From Scalesia atractyloides (lineage: Eukaryota; Streptophyta; Magnoliopsida; Asterales; Asteraceae): a stretch of 64,000 nucleotides of DNA. The notes under the pieces were generated by a model that was not told the DNA's origin, did not search any database, and saw only the letters and a list, made by a program, of their open reading frames with translations. The stretch covers positions 40,433,126 to 40,497,125 of the forward strand of contig CAMTDV010000017.1 in the NCBI GenBank assembly GCA_947069175.1, in the 5' to 3' direction. The position numbers were made by a program, and so were the translations under genes. Positions 1-11,271 of the stretch are shown piece after piece. Positions within the stretch are counted from its first letter, which is position 1. Each line of letters begins with the position of its first letter.

Positions 1-556
1 AAAGTTAACGACATGTAGCATGTGCAATTAGAAACATGTTACCCCTAGATAGACATCTCTTTTCAATTCTTCTCTATTAAAGCACTTGCCAAGCCTACTC
101 TCATGAAACTTAAAGGAATAACCATGACAAGGGAACTAATCTAGTCTACTACCGGTAAAGAATCTATTAGTGATTGAAACTTAGGTTTTCGTATCCAATT
201 AGCAAGCTTAAGACGATGAAAAAGTTAAAATTTTCAAAATTGTCAATTTTTTTTCAGTTTTCATCGATTTCCAATCACTAACTCATCTCTTCAAACTCTT
301 CGCCGCAAATCCCTTCCCGGGCTCCCATCCCCACACTTGGGATACATTGTCCCCAATGTACGGTACTTTTAAACTTTGCCCGGAAATCCAACCAATGTAC
401 CTAGCTGAGCGGCTAACTCCTAAAAAATAAATAAATACGCATTCCCATAACACAACATAATAAGTTCAAAACCACCAAATAGAAACACACTAAAATTAAA
501 GCAATAAATTGTTCAACACAAATAGAAAGAGCACATGGACCTGAACTAATCAGAGA
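1..556 (-). other. Athila-1 3' noncoding region
   Basis: No ORF of note is present. On the minus strand, 342-360 reads ACATTGGGGACAATGTATCC-like and 325-340 reads CCAAGTGTGGGGATGG. This pairing of a 'GGACAATGT' block with 'AAGTGTGGGG' is a recurring feature of the 3' ends of Athila elements and is also seen at 58745-58775 and 60270-60300 in Athila-2. The remaining sequence does not match the 5' LTR at 9882-11271, so the true 3' LTR must lie beyond the window. Confidence 0.6.
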
Positions 557-560
557 GTGC

Positions 561-2275
561 TCACTGGTACGATGGACCCGGTGGTCCACCATAGTACTCG
601 CCCAAATGCTCGTAAAAGGAGCTCATGTCAAAAATATCCGGCAAGCCTCCTGCATGTGGGTTCTCCTGCTGGGAAGAGGATGAGGACGGAGCTCCTTGCT
701 GCTGCTGCTGTGACGGGTACTCATAGGGCGGCGGCTGGTATGGGTAAGAACTCAGAAAATGTGGTTCCGAATACTCTCTGGGTAACCACATTGAACCATG
801 AACCCGAGGTATCGGGTGGCGAGGTGTACCAGGCTCATATGGGGGCAACTGACTGTAATCCACATAAGGTGGTCTCTCGGTATATGGAACTCCGTTATAA
901 TAATCATTATAGTGTCGGAGTTGATTCTCATCGAATGCCCTCATGTTCAACTCCATTTCACCACTAATATGGCGCACCCGATCGGATCGCCGCATGAACC
1001 CCATTAACTCCTCGTGTTGCCTCTCTCTCGTAACATCCAAACGTGAGCCTTGGTCATATATTGATTGCTGCCATGTCTCCCAACCTTATAATCTGGCGGT
1101 TGGCTGCTCTGTACCCTCGCTTGCATATCATCATCAAACACACCCCATGAATAATCAGACTGCCTCGGCTGTTCATGTTGCCTGCTCGATCCTGCACCTA
1201 CATCTGCCCTCGCTTCTCTTCTTCTTTTAAACAACTCCTCATCACTTGAATCCTGGTCATCCATCTCTCCTGGACCAGGTCTCTGCTTGCCCCAATGCAA
1301 TATCTTCAACTTCGCACCATCTCCAAATTTCACTTTATGCCACATTTTTGTTTTATGCAGCTTCAGTTGCTGGCACGGCCCCTTGTTTCACAAGAAAAGC
1401 ACTAATCAATCTTGCATGTGGGATTAACTTCTTCTTCTTCTTCGCGTTCCTTGCTTGCCAGATGTGCATCATGACCAATTGTCTGAAGGATAAATGAACC
1501 TGCCTGGTCATGATAGCGTAGAGCACCACCAACTCTGGCTTACGAACTGCACCCCAGTCTCCTAGTCTTGGAGCAATGTTGGTAAAATACAACATCAGCA
1601 GAAGCCTTACCAATGGCTTAAGGTTATCTTTTTTCATCTCCAACCCCTATTGTGTCAAAAATAACTCCTCAAACACCACCGTCTCTGCCACAATATTTCT
1701 CTGCTCATTATAGTAATCATTCTCGTTAATGTATGTGTAGAAACTGTCAGACTTGGAATCGAACTTGCACAACTGATTTAGTGATGCAAGAGACAAGGTC
1801 GCCGGCTTCCCGTTGACTTTACCCGTTAACTTGACTATTTTCGGTGGGTTGGCCCCGTCATCCTTTGTGAGTGTGCTCATCCAGGCCATCACACTCTGTA
1901 AATATACATCCCCATTCCTCGCTCCATAGAAATCCACCATGTTCTCCCATCCAAGCTCCACAAACTACTCATAAAAACCCAATGCCTTGAAGTCACTTTT
2001 CTTTATCACTTTTTCTAAACCCAAATTGTCCCGAATGGACCTTGCATCCCCCATATTCGCGTAAACAATTCAGCCTGATACGCTGCTTGTTGTTTGTCAA
2101 GCGTTCCTTCTCTCCACGTAGGGCGGTACGGGATGTCACCGAGCCCCGTTGTGGGCTCAACAATATCTTTCATTTCTACCTCGGGGATTTCCACCCCACT
2201 ACCTCTTCGTGCTCTCTTCGGAGCAGTTGATGAAGCTTCAGCTTCAGGCTCTTTTCCGGCTCTTGATCTCACCAT
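561..2275 (-). pseudogene. Athila downstream (env-position) ORF, degraded
   Basis: The ORF opens at an ATG at 2275, immediately after a CAG splice-acceptor-like triplet, with MVRSRAGKEPEAEA. It then continues in broken pieces: 2275-2015, 1961-1647 (includes ENMVDFYGARNGDVY), 1643-1353 and 1345-1004, and ends with a Tyr/Pro/Gln-rich tail at 1040-561. The middle resembles the 'putative plant transposon protein' region often found in the extra ORF of Athila elements (family recognised from memory). The basic KRARR stretch near the start could be a nuclear signal. At least four stops or frameshifts interrupt it. I see no clear transmembrane helix, so calling it an envelope would not be justified. 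Its role is unknown. Confidence 0.6.
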
Positions 2276-2667
2276 CTGCACCACACACACAAAAATATCA
2301 CGAATCAGTTCAAATCAATGTTTACATAAACCAAACAACTGTGGAATCCATGACGATAGCTTGATTGTTAGTTAAATCCTTACCAACATGTTTATTCTTT
2401 CAATTATCTATAAAAATCACCCTGTCTTTCACTAACTAATTCCAAGCAAGTTCAACATCACCCCATTAGCTCAAAACAACAATCTAATCCTCCTACAACT
2501 TCTCTTTACCCCGTTTCAATTCATCAACCAAGGTAATAATAACAAAGCCATGCTAAAAACATGCTTAATCAATGATTTAATTACTAAAGAAACATGAACC
2601 AAGCATAAACTCTATGAAACTACCTTGACTTCATCAAATCGGAACAAAAGAGTAGTAAAAATCATAC
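2276..2667 (-). other. Probable leader intron before the env-position ORF
   Basis: On the minus strand the sequence AAAG|GTATGATTT at 2667 is a good donor, and a pyrimidine/TG-rich stretch ending GGTGCAG abuts the ATG at 2275. The interval is 392 nt and AT-rich, as plant introns are. A second possible donor, GTTG|GTAAGG at 2383, would give a 108-nt intron to the same acceptor. Upstream of 2668 the sequence looks like a CT/A-rich plant 5' UTR. Spliced expression of downstream ORFs is known for some env-class plant elements; here it is inferred only from sequence. Confidence 0.45.
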
Positions 2668-3562
2668 CTTTGTTGCTTAATTCAGGTTAGATTTGCAAGA
2701 GAAGCTTGAAATTGAAGTTTGAACAAAAACCCCCAAATTGAAAATCTAGGGTTCTTCGGTTGCTGACATAATCGCACAAATCTGGGCGTTTTCAGTTAAA
2801 ACTATCAGTAGGGTTTTGTTCCTCTCGAAAAGTTAATCAAGATGGACTCTTGAATCGCTTGATTCGGTTGAGAAACGAAGCTTTTGGAGAGCTTGGTGGC
2901 TATGGAGGTTTTTTGGGTGTTTGATGAAGAAGATGGAAAAGATGAAGGCAAGATAAAGTCTTTGTGGTCATGAATCTGCCCTAAAATGGATGGATATGGG
3001 TGTTGTTTAATAAACATTCGGATTCTAATGAAAATTTCAGGTGTAACCCGATAATTTGGGCCGAATATGATCCGACCCGAAACAAACCTGGTGCCCCACC
3101 TCTGAACCGTCAGTGACGGTACCTGGCCGTCACCGACGGTCAGGTCTTTCTGATGCAAAAATCAACAGCAGCACCCAACCGTCAGTGACGATGGGTCTAC
3201 CGTCGGTGGCGGTCGCGAGGCAACTTGAAATATATATATATATTGAATGAAAGTTTTTAGTATTTAGTATTTACGAGTACAAATGTCGGAAGATATAATT
3301 AACATTACAAATCGCTTATTTTATTCTTACTCGCCCACTCCACCCCCCCAAAAAAACGTGTCGACCGTGACACATAGACTCGCAACATACCTGGGCATCT
3401 TCCACGTCTCCACACTTGCTCAAAGCTGCGGGTGTACTCACAACAAAACTCTTCAATCATAAAGAAAATAACCACAAAACTATGAAAAAGAAATATGTAC
3501 CACATCCGGGTTGCCTCCCGGTAGTGCTAAGTTTTAGTCTTTAGCCGGACTTCTCGTGACTC
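2668..3562 (-). other. Spacer between integrase and the downstream ORF
   Basis: I see no coding sequence here. The minus strand holds an apparent 5' leader, a cluster of palindromes at 3106-3213, and an (AT)n run near 3231-3244. The short translated frames in this stretch have no recognisable domain and are probably chance. The spacer is likely to be a promoter and leader for the ORF at 2275. Confidence 0.45.
3106..3213. repeat. Four ACCGTC-N-GACGGT palindromes upstream of the env-position ORF
   Basis: Copies lie at 3106-3120 (ACCGTCAGTGACGGT), 3127-3139 (CCGTCACCGACGG), 3178-3192 (one arm base changed) and 3199-3213 (ACCGTCGGTGGCGGT). The same palindrome is clustered in this element's LTR at 10727-10881. 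Each full copy contains TGACG, the core recognised by plant TGA/bZIP factors (established knowledge). The placement about 450-550 bp upstream of the putative leader-intron donor suggests a second promoter. Confidence 0.75.
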
Positions 3563-4702
3563 TCAATCAGTCGTATACTTAGGTGAGCCTGTAAGAAAGC
3601 TCACCTCTTGTGGTAGCGGATTCAAATCGTCTCCATCAAGGTATGGCTTCAACCGGTGACCATTCACCACCTGTCTTCGCTGATCCTTCGGGTCCTCAAT
3701 CTCCACATCCCCAAACTGGACTACTCTCGTGATAACAAACGGACCAGTCCATTTGCTCCTCAATTTACTTGGAAACAATTTAAGACGTGAGTTATACAAC
3801 CAAACTCGCTGACCTATCGATAACACCGAATGCCACAGTTTTGCGTCGTGCACCGCTTTGATTTTTTCTTTATATGCCGCAACAGTATCATACGCCACGT
3901 GACGTAATTCATCAAGCTCACTTAGCTTCAAAAATCGATGAGCACCTGCATCAGAATAATCAGTATTAACCGCCCATAAGGCCCGATGCGCGATTTCCAT
4001 GGGTAAATGACAACCCTTTCCATACACCAATCTGTAAGGTGTAGTGCTGATAGGAGTTTTATAGGCAGTGCGATAGGCCCATAAAGCGTCATCCAGTTTG
4101 GATGACCAATCCTTACGGTCAGTTCGCACCGTCTTTTGCAAAATTTCTTTAAATTGCCTATTCGACACTTCAACCTGTCCATTCGTTTGTGGATGATACG
4201 GTGTAGCAATTCGATGGTCCATGTCGTAACATTTAAACAATTTGCCAAAGTTAAAGTTTTTAAAGTGGGATCCCCCATCACTGATGATCACTCGAGGAAT
4301 CCCAAATCTTGCAAAAATGTTTGATTGGACAAACCTGCATACTACGGTGTGGTCATTTGTCTTTGTGGCGATTGCCTCAATCCATTTCGAGACATAATCA
4401 ACCGCCACCAAGATGTAAAGATTACCGTTCGAATTGGGGAAAGGACCCAAGAAATCGATCCCCCATACATCAAAAATAGCAACAACCAAAATTGGTTGAA
4501 TGGCATTTCATCCCGTTTTGGGATCCGACCCATCTTTTGACAATTTGTGCAGTGTTTAGCAAGTTCAAAAGCATCTTTAAATAGAGTGGGCCAATACAAA
4601 CCACACTCAAGAACCTTATGACCTGTCTTTTGACCACTAAAATGTCCACCACATGCAGATGAGTGAGCATGCTGAAACACTTTCTCGGGCACACAGCGTC
4701 GA
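3563..4702 (-). pseudogene. Athila-1 integrase
   Basis: Integrase inserts the cDNA into the genome. The N-terminal zinc region (His-His-Cys-Cys) is visible at about 4690-4540, ending CTNCQKMG. The catalytic core is in the frame 4489-3563, with the first Asp in VWGIDFLGPF, the second in ISDGGSHF and the Glu in GQVEVSN, followed by WAYRTAYKTP. A C-terminal GPF-type segment (KWTGPFVITRV) is present. The zinc region and the core are in different frames around 4490, so the protein is broken. All three catalytic residues survive. No chromodomain is seen, as expected for Athila. Confidence 0.88.
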
Positions 4703-5365
4703 ATTATCTAATCAACACCGATGCGAAACAAATCTGGCTCATCCCAAATGTAATTCTTTACATGCATGAGGAACTGCTGCTTCCTACGCTTGTTCCATGC
4801 ATCTGGTACGGTACCTGTACAGAGATAATTGGCAAAATTAGCATTCCATGGTCCAGAACTTACCGACATAATAAACTCATCGGGGAATTGCTCATTTATA
4901 TCCGGTGTGATATCCTCCACTTCAGCCGGAAGCCGTGACAAATGATCGGCCACCACATTTTCACACCCCTTTTGTCTCTGATTTCCAAATCAAACTCCTG
5001 CAGTAATAGGATCCACCAAATCAGCCTCGGTTTGGCATCCTTCTTCTCCATTAAGTACCTAACTGCACTATGATCAGAGTACACAATTTCTTTACTTCCC
5101 CAAATATAAGCCCGGATTTGTCTAATGCATAGACAACCGCAAGCAACTCTTTCTCCGTTGTAGTGTAATTCAATTGCGCATCGGAGAGAGTTTTTCTTGC
5201 ATAGTAGATAACTACCGGTTTCTTATCTACTCTTTGACCTAGCACAACCCTGATAGCAAAATCACTTGCACCACACATGATTTCAAAAGGTTTGGTCCAG
5301 TCTGGTGATTGCAAGATCGGGGCTTGTACCAGTTGTTCCTTCAACACATTAAAGCCTGTAAGCAT
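4703..5365 (-). pseudogene. Athila-1 RNase H and linker to integrase
   Basis: The frame 5365-5051 contains PFEIMCGASDFAIRVVLGQ and YTTTEKELLAVVYA, which are the hallmark RNase H segments of Ty3/gypsy elements; the usual first catalytic Asp in 'CDASD' is replaced by Gly (CGASD). It continues after a frameshift at about 5080 with YSDHSAVRYLMEKKDAKPRLI and ends in the linker MVADHLSRLPAEVED. The missing first acidic residue and the frameshift indicate an inactive domain. Confidence 0.85.
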
Positions 5366-6190
5366 TTTTCATCAAATTCAAAGGGAACATCTTTTAGCAA
5401 TAAGTTACACAAAGGTTTTGTTATGACACTAAAACCCTTAATAAACCTACGATAAAACCCAGCGTGTCCTAAGAAGGAACGGACGCCCTTCACATTTGTA
5501 GGGGTAATGTTGAAATCACTTTAATTTTAGCCCTATCAACCTCAATCCCCTTACTCGACACAACATGCCCTAAAACTATGCCCTCTTGAACCATGAAATG
5601 GCTCTTTTCCCAACTAAGCACTAGATTTGTTTGGACACATCGTTCTAATACCCTAGCTAATTCATTCAAGCACGTTTCAAATGATGACCCAAAGACTGAA
5701 AAGTCATCCATAAAAAATTCCAAGGCATCTCCGACCATATCTGAAAATATGCTCATCATGCACCGTTGGAAGGTGGCCGGGGCATTGTATAGCCCGAATG
5801 GCATTCGCCTGAATGCAAATGTGCCATGTGGGCATGTGAATGTTGTCTTTTCTTAGTCATCAGGGTGGATAGCAATCTGATTGTACCCCGAATAACCATC
5901 AAGAAAGCAATAGATTTTCTGACCTGATAACTTCTCATTAATTTGATCTATGAAAGGCAAGGAAAATGATCCTTTGAAGTGGCAGCATTTAGTTTCCTGT
6001 AATCGATACATACTCGCCACGCGGTTACCGGCCAAGTGGCTATCTGCTCACCATTATCGCCTTTTACGATATGAATTCCTGCTTTCTTTGGGACCGTCTG
6101 AGTTGGATTGACCCACGGACTATCTGAAATAGGATAGATGATCCCATTGTCCAACCACTTGAGCACCTCTTTCTTCACAACTTCTTGCAT
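5366..6190 (-). pseudogene. Athila-1 reverse transcriptase
   Basis: The RT copies the genomic RNA into cDNA. The fingers region starts at about 6190 with VLKWLDNGIIYPISDSPWV and includes VCIDYRKLNAAT. The palm begins with CFLDGYSGYNQI (about 5905) and carries the active-site motif FMDDFSVFG in frame 5804-5490, where Athila elements usually have Tyr at the first position; the two Asp residues are kept. GLYNAPATFQRCM precedes it. Frameshifts near 5970 and 5850 and a stop near 5489 break the frame. Confidence 0.88.
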
Positions 6191-6568
6191 GTTTGGATTT
6201 AGCCGCCTCTGTGTGCTCTTGAAGGCTTCGCATCTGTATCAGTTATAATTTTATGCATACAAATAGATGGGCTAATGCCTTTTAAATCCGCGAGAGTCCA
6301 CCAGATCACTGCACGATGGGTCTTCAGCACCTTCAGTAGTGCTTCCTCTTATTCCTTCTCCAAATTTTCCGCAATAATTACCGGAAGAGTCTGATCCTCC
6401 CCAAGAATGCATACTCCAAATGCATCGGCAGCTCCTACAACTTGACCTGAGGTGGGTCGATCAATGACGGTTCGATACCTGAAAGAATCTTAGCTGGGAG
6501 GCTCTCCACATGATGAGTCCATGGAGGCCTTCTTTCCTGTACTGCCTGTGCCTCCAATTTATGAACCT
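6191..6568 (-). other. PR-RT linker of Athila-1
   Basis: This is the decayed linker between protease and RT. I see no domain, only short broken frames on the minus strand that contain residues typical of a pol linker. Confidence 0.4.
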
Positions 6569-7300
6569 TTATCTCCAAATCACACATGTGATTTCCTCTA
6601 TCCTGTCACACAGCAAACAAAATTCTGGTGCGTCCTCATCCGTATGAGGATAACATCCATCTATAATATCTGCCATGAAACATTCATCACTAGCAAACAT
6701 GTCAGAATCGTTAGAAAATACATTCAGTCGGGCCTTTCTATTGCCAAAAGTCATATCGACCGTGCTCGTACGGCAGTCGATCTGTGCATGTGCAATGGCT
6801 AAGAAAGGGTGGTCCAAAATCACATTTGGTTGGTTAGCTTGATCCGAAGAAACGTAATCGAGCACTAAGAAATCTACTGGAAAATAGAATTCTTCCACTT
6901 TAACGATAACATCGCGAACTATTCCTCGGGGAAGCTTTGGGGTCAAATCTTCTAACACCACGGTGGTGTTGGCATGACGTAGTGGACCAAAATCGTATTG
7001 GTCATACAAGCTCTCTGGGAGAATACTTACCCCGCTAGCCCCGAGATCCAATAACGCCCTACTCATTTTAAAATCACCTACTTGAATTGAAATCAAAGGC
7101 GTTCCCGGATATCTTAGCTTCGGTGGAAGGATTCCATTCAAAACGGCACTAACCCTATCGGTGAAGTCAATTTTCTTAGGAACCTTGTGCTATCTTTTCT
7201 GAGTGCACAAGTCCTTGAGGTATTTAGCGTAAGCCGGGACTTGCTTAATAGCATCAATTAAGGGTAGATTGATTTTGACTTGTTTAAACACCTCCCAGAT
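6569..7300 (-). pseudogene. Athila-1 aspartic protease region
   Basis: The frame 7141-6569 contains ALLDLGASGVSILPESLY, the Athila version of the aspartic protease active site (D-L-G-A instead of D-T/S-G-A), and later NVILDHPFLA, matching the 'LGRPFLAT' block with changes. Just upstream (about 7300-7200, another frame) lies EIWEVFKQVKINLP, the conserved gag-protease junction of Athila. The protease would cut the gag-pol polyprotein. A stop and frameshift near 7190 separate it from gag. Confidence 0.82.
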
Positions 7301-7737
7301 TTCCTCCGGTTGAGGTCCCCTTTATTGATTATCTTTGTGTTGCCCGGATCTTTCAAGGCTTCCGGAAAAGGAGGTGGAATTGGTTCCCCTTCCTTAGCCT
7401 TGATTGGATTGATTGTTGTAGCACGGGTATTGTTTTCAATTTGTGTTTCGTTAGGCCCCGACTCGTCACTACTCTCACCATCCTCACCTAAATCCTCCAC
7501 CACACCCTCAACAAATTGTGGTGAACTATCAACTCTATTGTAATTTTTACCACTACAAAGAGCACTTACCTGGTTGACAGAATTACTCTTCTTCTAATGA
7601 GCAGGATTTGTAGTGGTATCACTTGGTAATCTTCCATTTGTTTGCTTCAGGTCTCTCATTTCTGTTGCTAGCTGGCCCATCTGTGTAGTCAATGATTGGA
7701 TGGCCTTATCTCTCATCTCATCCATCTGAGTTCGCTT
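7301..7737 (-). other. Gag-protease linker of Athila-1
   Basis: Minus-strand frames here are Ser/Asn/Glu-rich (for example ESSDESGPNETQ at 7503-7258) with no recognisable fold. It is a low-complexity linker between the zinc knuckle part of gag and the protease. Confidence 0.4.
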
Positions 7738-9721
7738 CTATAGATCTTGTTGAATGGTTTTCAACACTTCCATCACATCACCACCCCGAGATCCATCTGA
7801 GCTACCACCCGACCTTGTTTGTGCATTGTTTAAATTTCCTTGCGAATTGTTCTGGAAACGATTCTGATTGAAATTTCTTTGACCACCCGACTGATTATTT
7901 CCTTGAAACCCTGGGTTAAGCTGATTATTTGAGTTCCCATAGGTCAAGTTTGGATGGTTTCTAAGGCCTGGATGGTATGTGTTCGATTGCAATGTAAAAT
8001 TCTGCCTCCACCTACACCTTGGACAAAGTGGACATCATCACTTCCACCCAAAACAACTGTGCATTGATCAACTATATGTCCAAACTTTCCACAATGCCAA
8101 CACGAAGGATATTGTCCACTAACCATATCAGGTGTGTCTTCGACTGCTCTCACTTCAGAATGGCGTGTGCTTCTTGAAGATTGTGCCTTCCGTTTTGAGT
8201 TTCTAGCAGTTCGTTCAAGAATTTCCCAATCAAATAATTCATCGTTTGTGCCAAAAGTTCCGTTAGATGCGAAACTAATCTCTCTCGCATCCTCTTTTGT
8301 TAAGCCTTCATGGAATGCATTAAGAAGCTCCCACAGTTGAATTCCATGATGTGGGCAGTTTGTTAGTATCATCTTGAAACGGTTTAGAGACTCATGAAAG
8401 AGCTCGTCTTGTTGCTGATGAAAGACACGAATGTCCTTCCTTGCATTGTTTGTACGCAAGGCAGTATAGAACTCATCCAAGAATGATTGTTGCATTTCAG
8501 GCCAAGAAAAATTGATGCTGAAGGGAGAGAGTGAAACCATTTCTGTGCCTTGTCTTCAATCTTGAATTGGAAAAGTACCAATTTCACGTCACCAACTGTA
8601 AAACCTTGGCTTGCGATCGTGTTGCGCCGAGCATCATAAGCTGCTAAGTGAAAGTACGGCTCCTCCTGTGCATGGCCGTGATACTTAGGTAAACTGGAAA
8701 TCGATTGCTCACGAACCTCGAATGATCTTCCTCCTCTTAATTGTGGACCACTACGGGTAAAGGATTGTTTGCTATTGCTGGCTTGAAGTGGCTCTCTATC
8801 CCTCTTAATGGTCCTCGATTATACCCCATAGGTATGCCATCTGGTGGGATAACCTGGTGAGCTATATTCCGAGGAAGAGGTCTTGCCTGACCTAGCATCT
8901 GCGGTATCGGAGGTGGTAATGGAATATCCAGTCTATAAGGTTGCTGATTTACTGGCTCTGGTTGTGGAACTGGTTGCTGCTGTGGCATTTGTTGGTACTG
9001 TGGTACTTGCTGATTCACTTGAGGTGCTGTCTGAAATGACTGCTGATTTCCCACTGGTTCATAAATTCCCCTACCATCCGATCGAGCCCCTGTATTGTTC
9101 CCCACTTGAATTCCTAGTCCCGACATCTGTCTATTCTCCAAACCCCTCGTATCTATCATATTCATCCTCACGCCTATACATACATTCTTGCTGATTTAGA
9201 GCTGTAGACCCTGATGAATAATGTTGCTGCCCTTGTGAAGGTTGAAAGTAGGTATACTGAACTGGTTGAGTTCGGTTTATAGTGGAGGTAGATGGTCCGG
9301 TTTGGTCTGATGGGGTCGTAGTGGCACCAGTCACAACTCGAACATATGGTGACGAGTGTTGGAAGTTTGATGTTTGTTCTTGATATGGACTGGAGTACGG
9401 TGGAAGATCACATAAGTTCGGGAACAGTGGATTTGGTGGCGGTTGGGTAATAGTAAGTTTCGTGGTTGCTGGTTGTGGTTTAGGTGGTAATGTGGTATTC
9501 GGAGCTGGCTGGGTTGGTGTTGGTGAGAATTGGGTTTAATGAGAAGGAGTGACTGGTTGTGTCTCGAAACTACTTGAGTTTTCCATTGTTTTCGAAGTGG
9601 TTGCTGGTGATTGTAAAACTCTGTTCTCCCGATGTACCACTCGAGTTTGTCGCACTTTTCTTTCGATTTTCGGATCAAAAACTAGCGGTGATGAGTTCCC
9701 GGAGTTCCGAGTATGATGCAT
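7738..9721 (-). pseudogene. Athila-1 gag
   Basis: Gag forms the virus-like particle. The first Met of the likely frame is near 9721, about 140 nt from the primer site. A Gln/Pro/Asn-rich N-terminus (9721-8737) is followed by the retrotransposon gag core at about 8700-8200, with DKAQKWFHSLPSASI and NRFKMILTNCPHHGI, and then a CCHC zinc knuckle CWHCGKFGHIVDQC at about 8093-8050. A Gly/Asn-rich tail (YHPGLRNHPN) follows in another frame at 7992-7738. Frameshifts at about 8540 and 7990 and stops near 9536 break it into four or more pieces. Confidence 0.85.
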
Positions 9722-9860
9722 GCACGGTTATGATCACCTGCACACACAAACAAAAGAAACCTCGCGTACTTCCGAATGAAATAAAAATAAAAGAAATATT
9801 TTTGGATTTTTTTCAAATTTTATTTAACTAAACTCAACAATTAAACACTTTGCGGACGCC

Positions 9861-9878
9861 TCCCCGGTAACGGCGCCA
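9861..9878 (-). other. Primer binding site, tRNA-Asp
   Basis: On the minus strand this reads TGGCGCCGTTACCGGGGA, complementary to the 3' end of plant tRNA-Asp with one mismatch. It lies three bases inside the LTR edge at 9882. A tRNA-Asp primer is characteristic of Athila/Tat elements. Confidence 0.88.
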
Positions 9879-10661
9879 TTTTGATGTCTGTCGTAAGGAA
9901 CATGCAAAAACCAACTAACTCTGTAGAAAGGGTAAGTCGGATATCGAACCAGAGGAGGATTGTGGAAAATGTAATAATGTTGAGTATTATCTAAAAAACT
10001 ATAAAAACTTAACTTGTGTTTGGATGATTTAAGAATTAACTAAATTACGAACTAAGAAAATGAGATTTTACCAGTAAGAGGAAGAATGGTTCCTCCGGCA
10101 TTCAGGTTTTGTAGTTAAATACAATTATGTGTTCAATTGAAACCACCCACATAGACATAGGTGTTAAAAATAATTAATCAATTGTGATAATCAACGACTA
10201 AGTACTCTGATCAATATATGACGAGAGGTTATCAAATAATTACCTATTGCAATTACCAACCCTAATCCCCTAGCAAATATATCCCAATTACTAGAACTCT
10301 CGGGATTGAATGATCAAGAATCAAGGTTTGAGTAAAAACAATCCTTTACAATCAATTAATCAAATCAATGGTGAAAAGCATCGAATGCTTAGATCACCAA
10401 GTCAAAACAATTGTTACGAACACATAAAAGTAACTAACTTACAAAAACCCTCCAACCGGAGGAAACCAAAAGAGTTTAGCCGCTCATCTCACAAGTGAAA
10501 TCAATGAAAGATTGAAGAATAGATGAACTCATGATCTTGATCTTTGATGCTCGGTTGATGAATGATGAACAATAGAGTAAAATGCCTTGAACTTGGTGCT
10601 TGAGATGATGATTTTTTTGTCCTTGGAAGCTTAGATCTCTGATAAGAGGCTTGCAAAACCC

Positions 10662-10668
10662 TAATATA
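10662..10668 (-). promoter_or_regulatory. TATA-like box of the Athila-1 LTR
   Basis: The minus strand reads TATATTA followed by GGGTTTTGCAAGCC. It lies about 45 bp downstream, in element orientation, of the palindrome cluster. The placement suggests it defines the U3/R start, but no transcript evidence is available. Confidence 0.4.
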
Positions 10669-10711
10669 CCAATAAGAATTAAAATTCGCGTTTCTTCGTC
10701 AACCGGGCCTC

Positions 10712-10881
10712 ACCGACGGTCCTGGGCCGTCAGTGACGGTGGCACTTTGCTGTTGTTGTTGTTGTCTCATTCAACCGTCAGTGACGGTCTCCCCACCGTC
10801 ACCGACGGTGGGCTGTTTCTGTTTCTTCTTGGGCCAAAACCCCTCACCGTCACTGACGGTGAGGGCACCGTTGGCGACGGT
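10712..10881. repeat. Cluster of ACCGTCA-N-TGACGGT palindromes in the Athila-1 LTR
   Basis: Five palindromes and one half-site: 10712-10720 (half), 10727-10739, 10774-10788 (ACCGTCAGTGACGGT, perfect around a central G), 10795-10809, 10841-10865 (12-bp arms around one C) and 10867-10881 (one imperfect arm). Their arms are conserved while the separating sequence is not. They are the same motif as at 3106-3213. TGACG within each arm is the core of bZIP/TGA sites. Confidence 0.85.
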
Positions 10882-11271
10882 CATGACTGATGGCCTTGTT
10901 TCTTCATTGATTCAACTTTAAACTAATGACACTTTGGCCCCTGAACTTCGATTCTTCCATTTCCTCACATCATGAAGCACAAACCACTATAAATTAAGGA
11001 CCGAATAGTCCCTAGAATTCATCTATTCCCGCACCTTGCACTCATACATCTCGTATCCAGCCGAAAAACTTCCGAATCACACTTCAAGCTGCAAATATCA
11101 TCAATACACATTCCACTTGCACTTTAACTCTCATAACTTCACCGAGTTACCTGTTTTACCTGCAAAACAACTAGATCTCATAGTCAACGTATTCTATGCA
11201 AGTAAACACACACAACATACATAAATCCATCATTTAACCACTTTAACACTCGGTTTTCACCCTCTACATCA

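Larger units (their letters stand above)
1..11271 (-). mobile_element. Athila-1, Athila/Tat-like Ty3/gypsy retrotransposon, 3' LTR outside window
   Basis: Reading on the minus strand, this element runs from a 5' LTR at 9882-11271 through a tRNA-Asp primer site, gag, protease, RT, RNase H and integrase, then a long spacer and an extra ORF in the env position. It leaves the window at position 1 before any 3' LTR is reached. The domain order PR-RT-RH-IN places it in Ty3/gypsy. The tRNA-Asp primer site, the protease motif ALLDLGAS and the AAGTGTGGGG tract near the 3' end are typical of Athila. All frames are broken, so it is not autonomous. It appears to have inserted into the old copia-C element, whose remnant starts at 11272. 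The target duplication cannot be checked because the other end is missing. Confidence 0.88.
9882..11271 (-). repeat. Athila-1 5' LTR (1390 bp)
   Basis: The LTR is bounded by a 6-bp inverted repeat: plus strand TGATGT at 9882 and ACATCA at 11271. The left edge abuts the primer site, and the right edge abuts remnant copia-C sequence. The same TGATGT...ACATCA ends bound the Athila-2 LTR at 60303-62114. The palindrome cluster at 10727-10881 lies about 390-545 bp into the LTR in element orientation. The other LTR copy is outside the window, so the boundary rests on the primer site and terminal repeat only. Confidence 0.8.

Noticed and set aside
1..540. 3' LTR of Athila-1 at the window start
   Set aside because: The sequence does not match 9882-11271, and the TGATGT/ACATCA ends are absent.
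557..1497. Plus-strand ORFs at 557-967, 943-1230 and 1246-1497
   Set aside because: They are the opposite strand of the degraded Athila downstream ORF.
2805..3158. 117-codon minus-strand ORF MHQKDLTVGDGQVPS
   Set aside because: It covers the palindromes and apparent 5' leader, with no domain and no support from related elements.
10651..10921. ORFs rich in TVSDG/TVTDG or PSVTV repeats in the Athila-1 LTR
   Set aside because: The repeats are translations of the ACCGTCA palindrome cluster inside an LTR and are not a protein gene.
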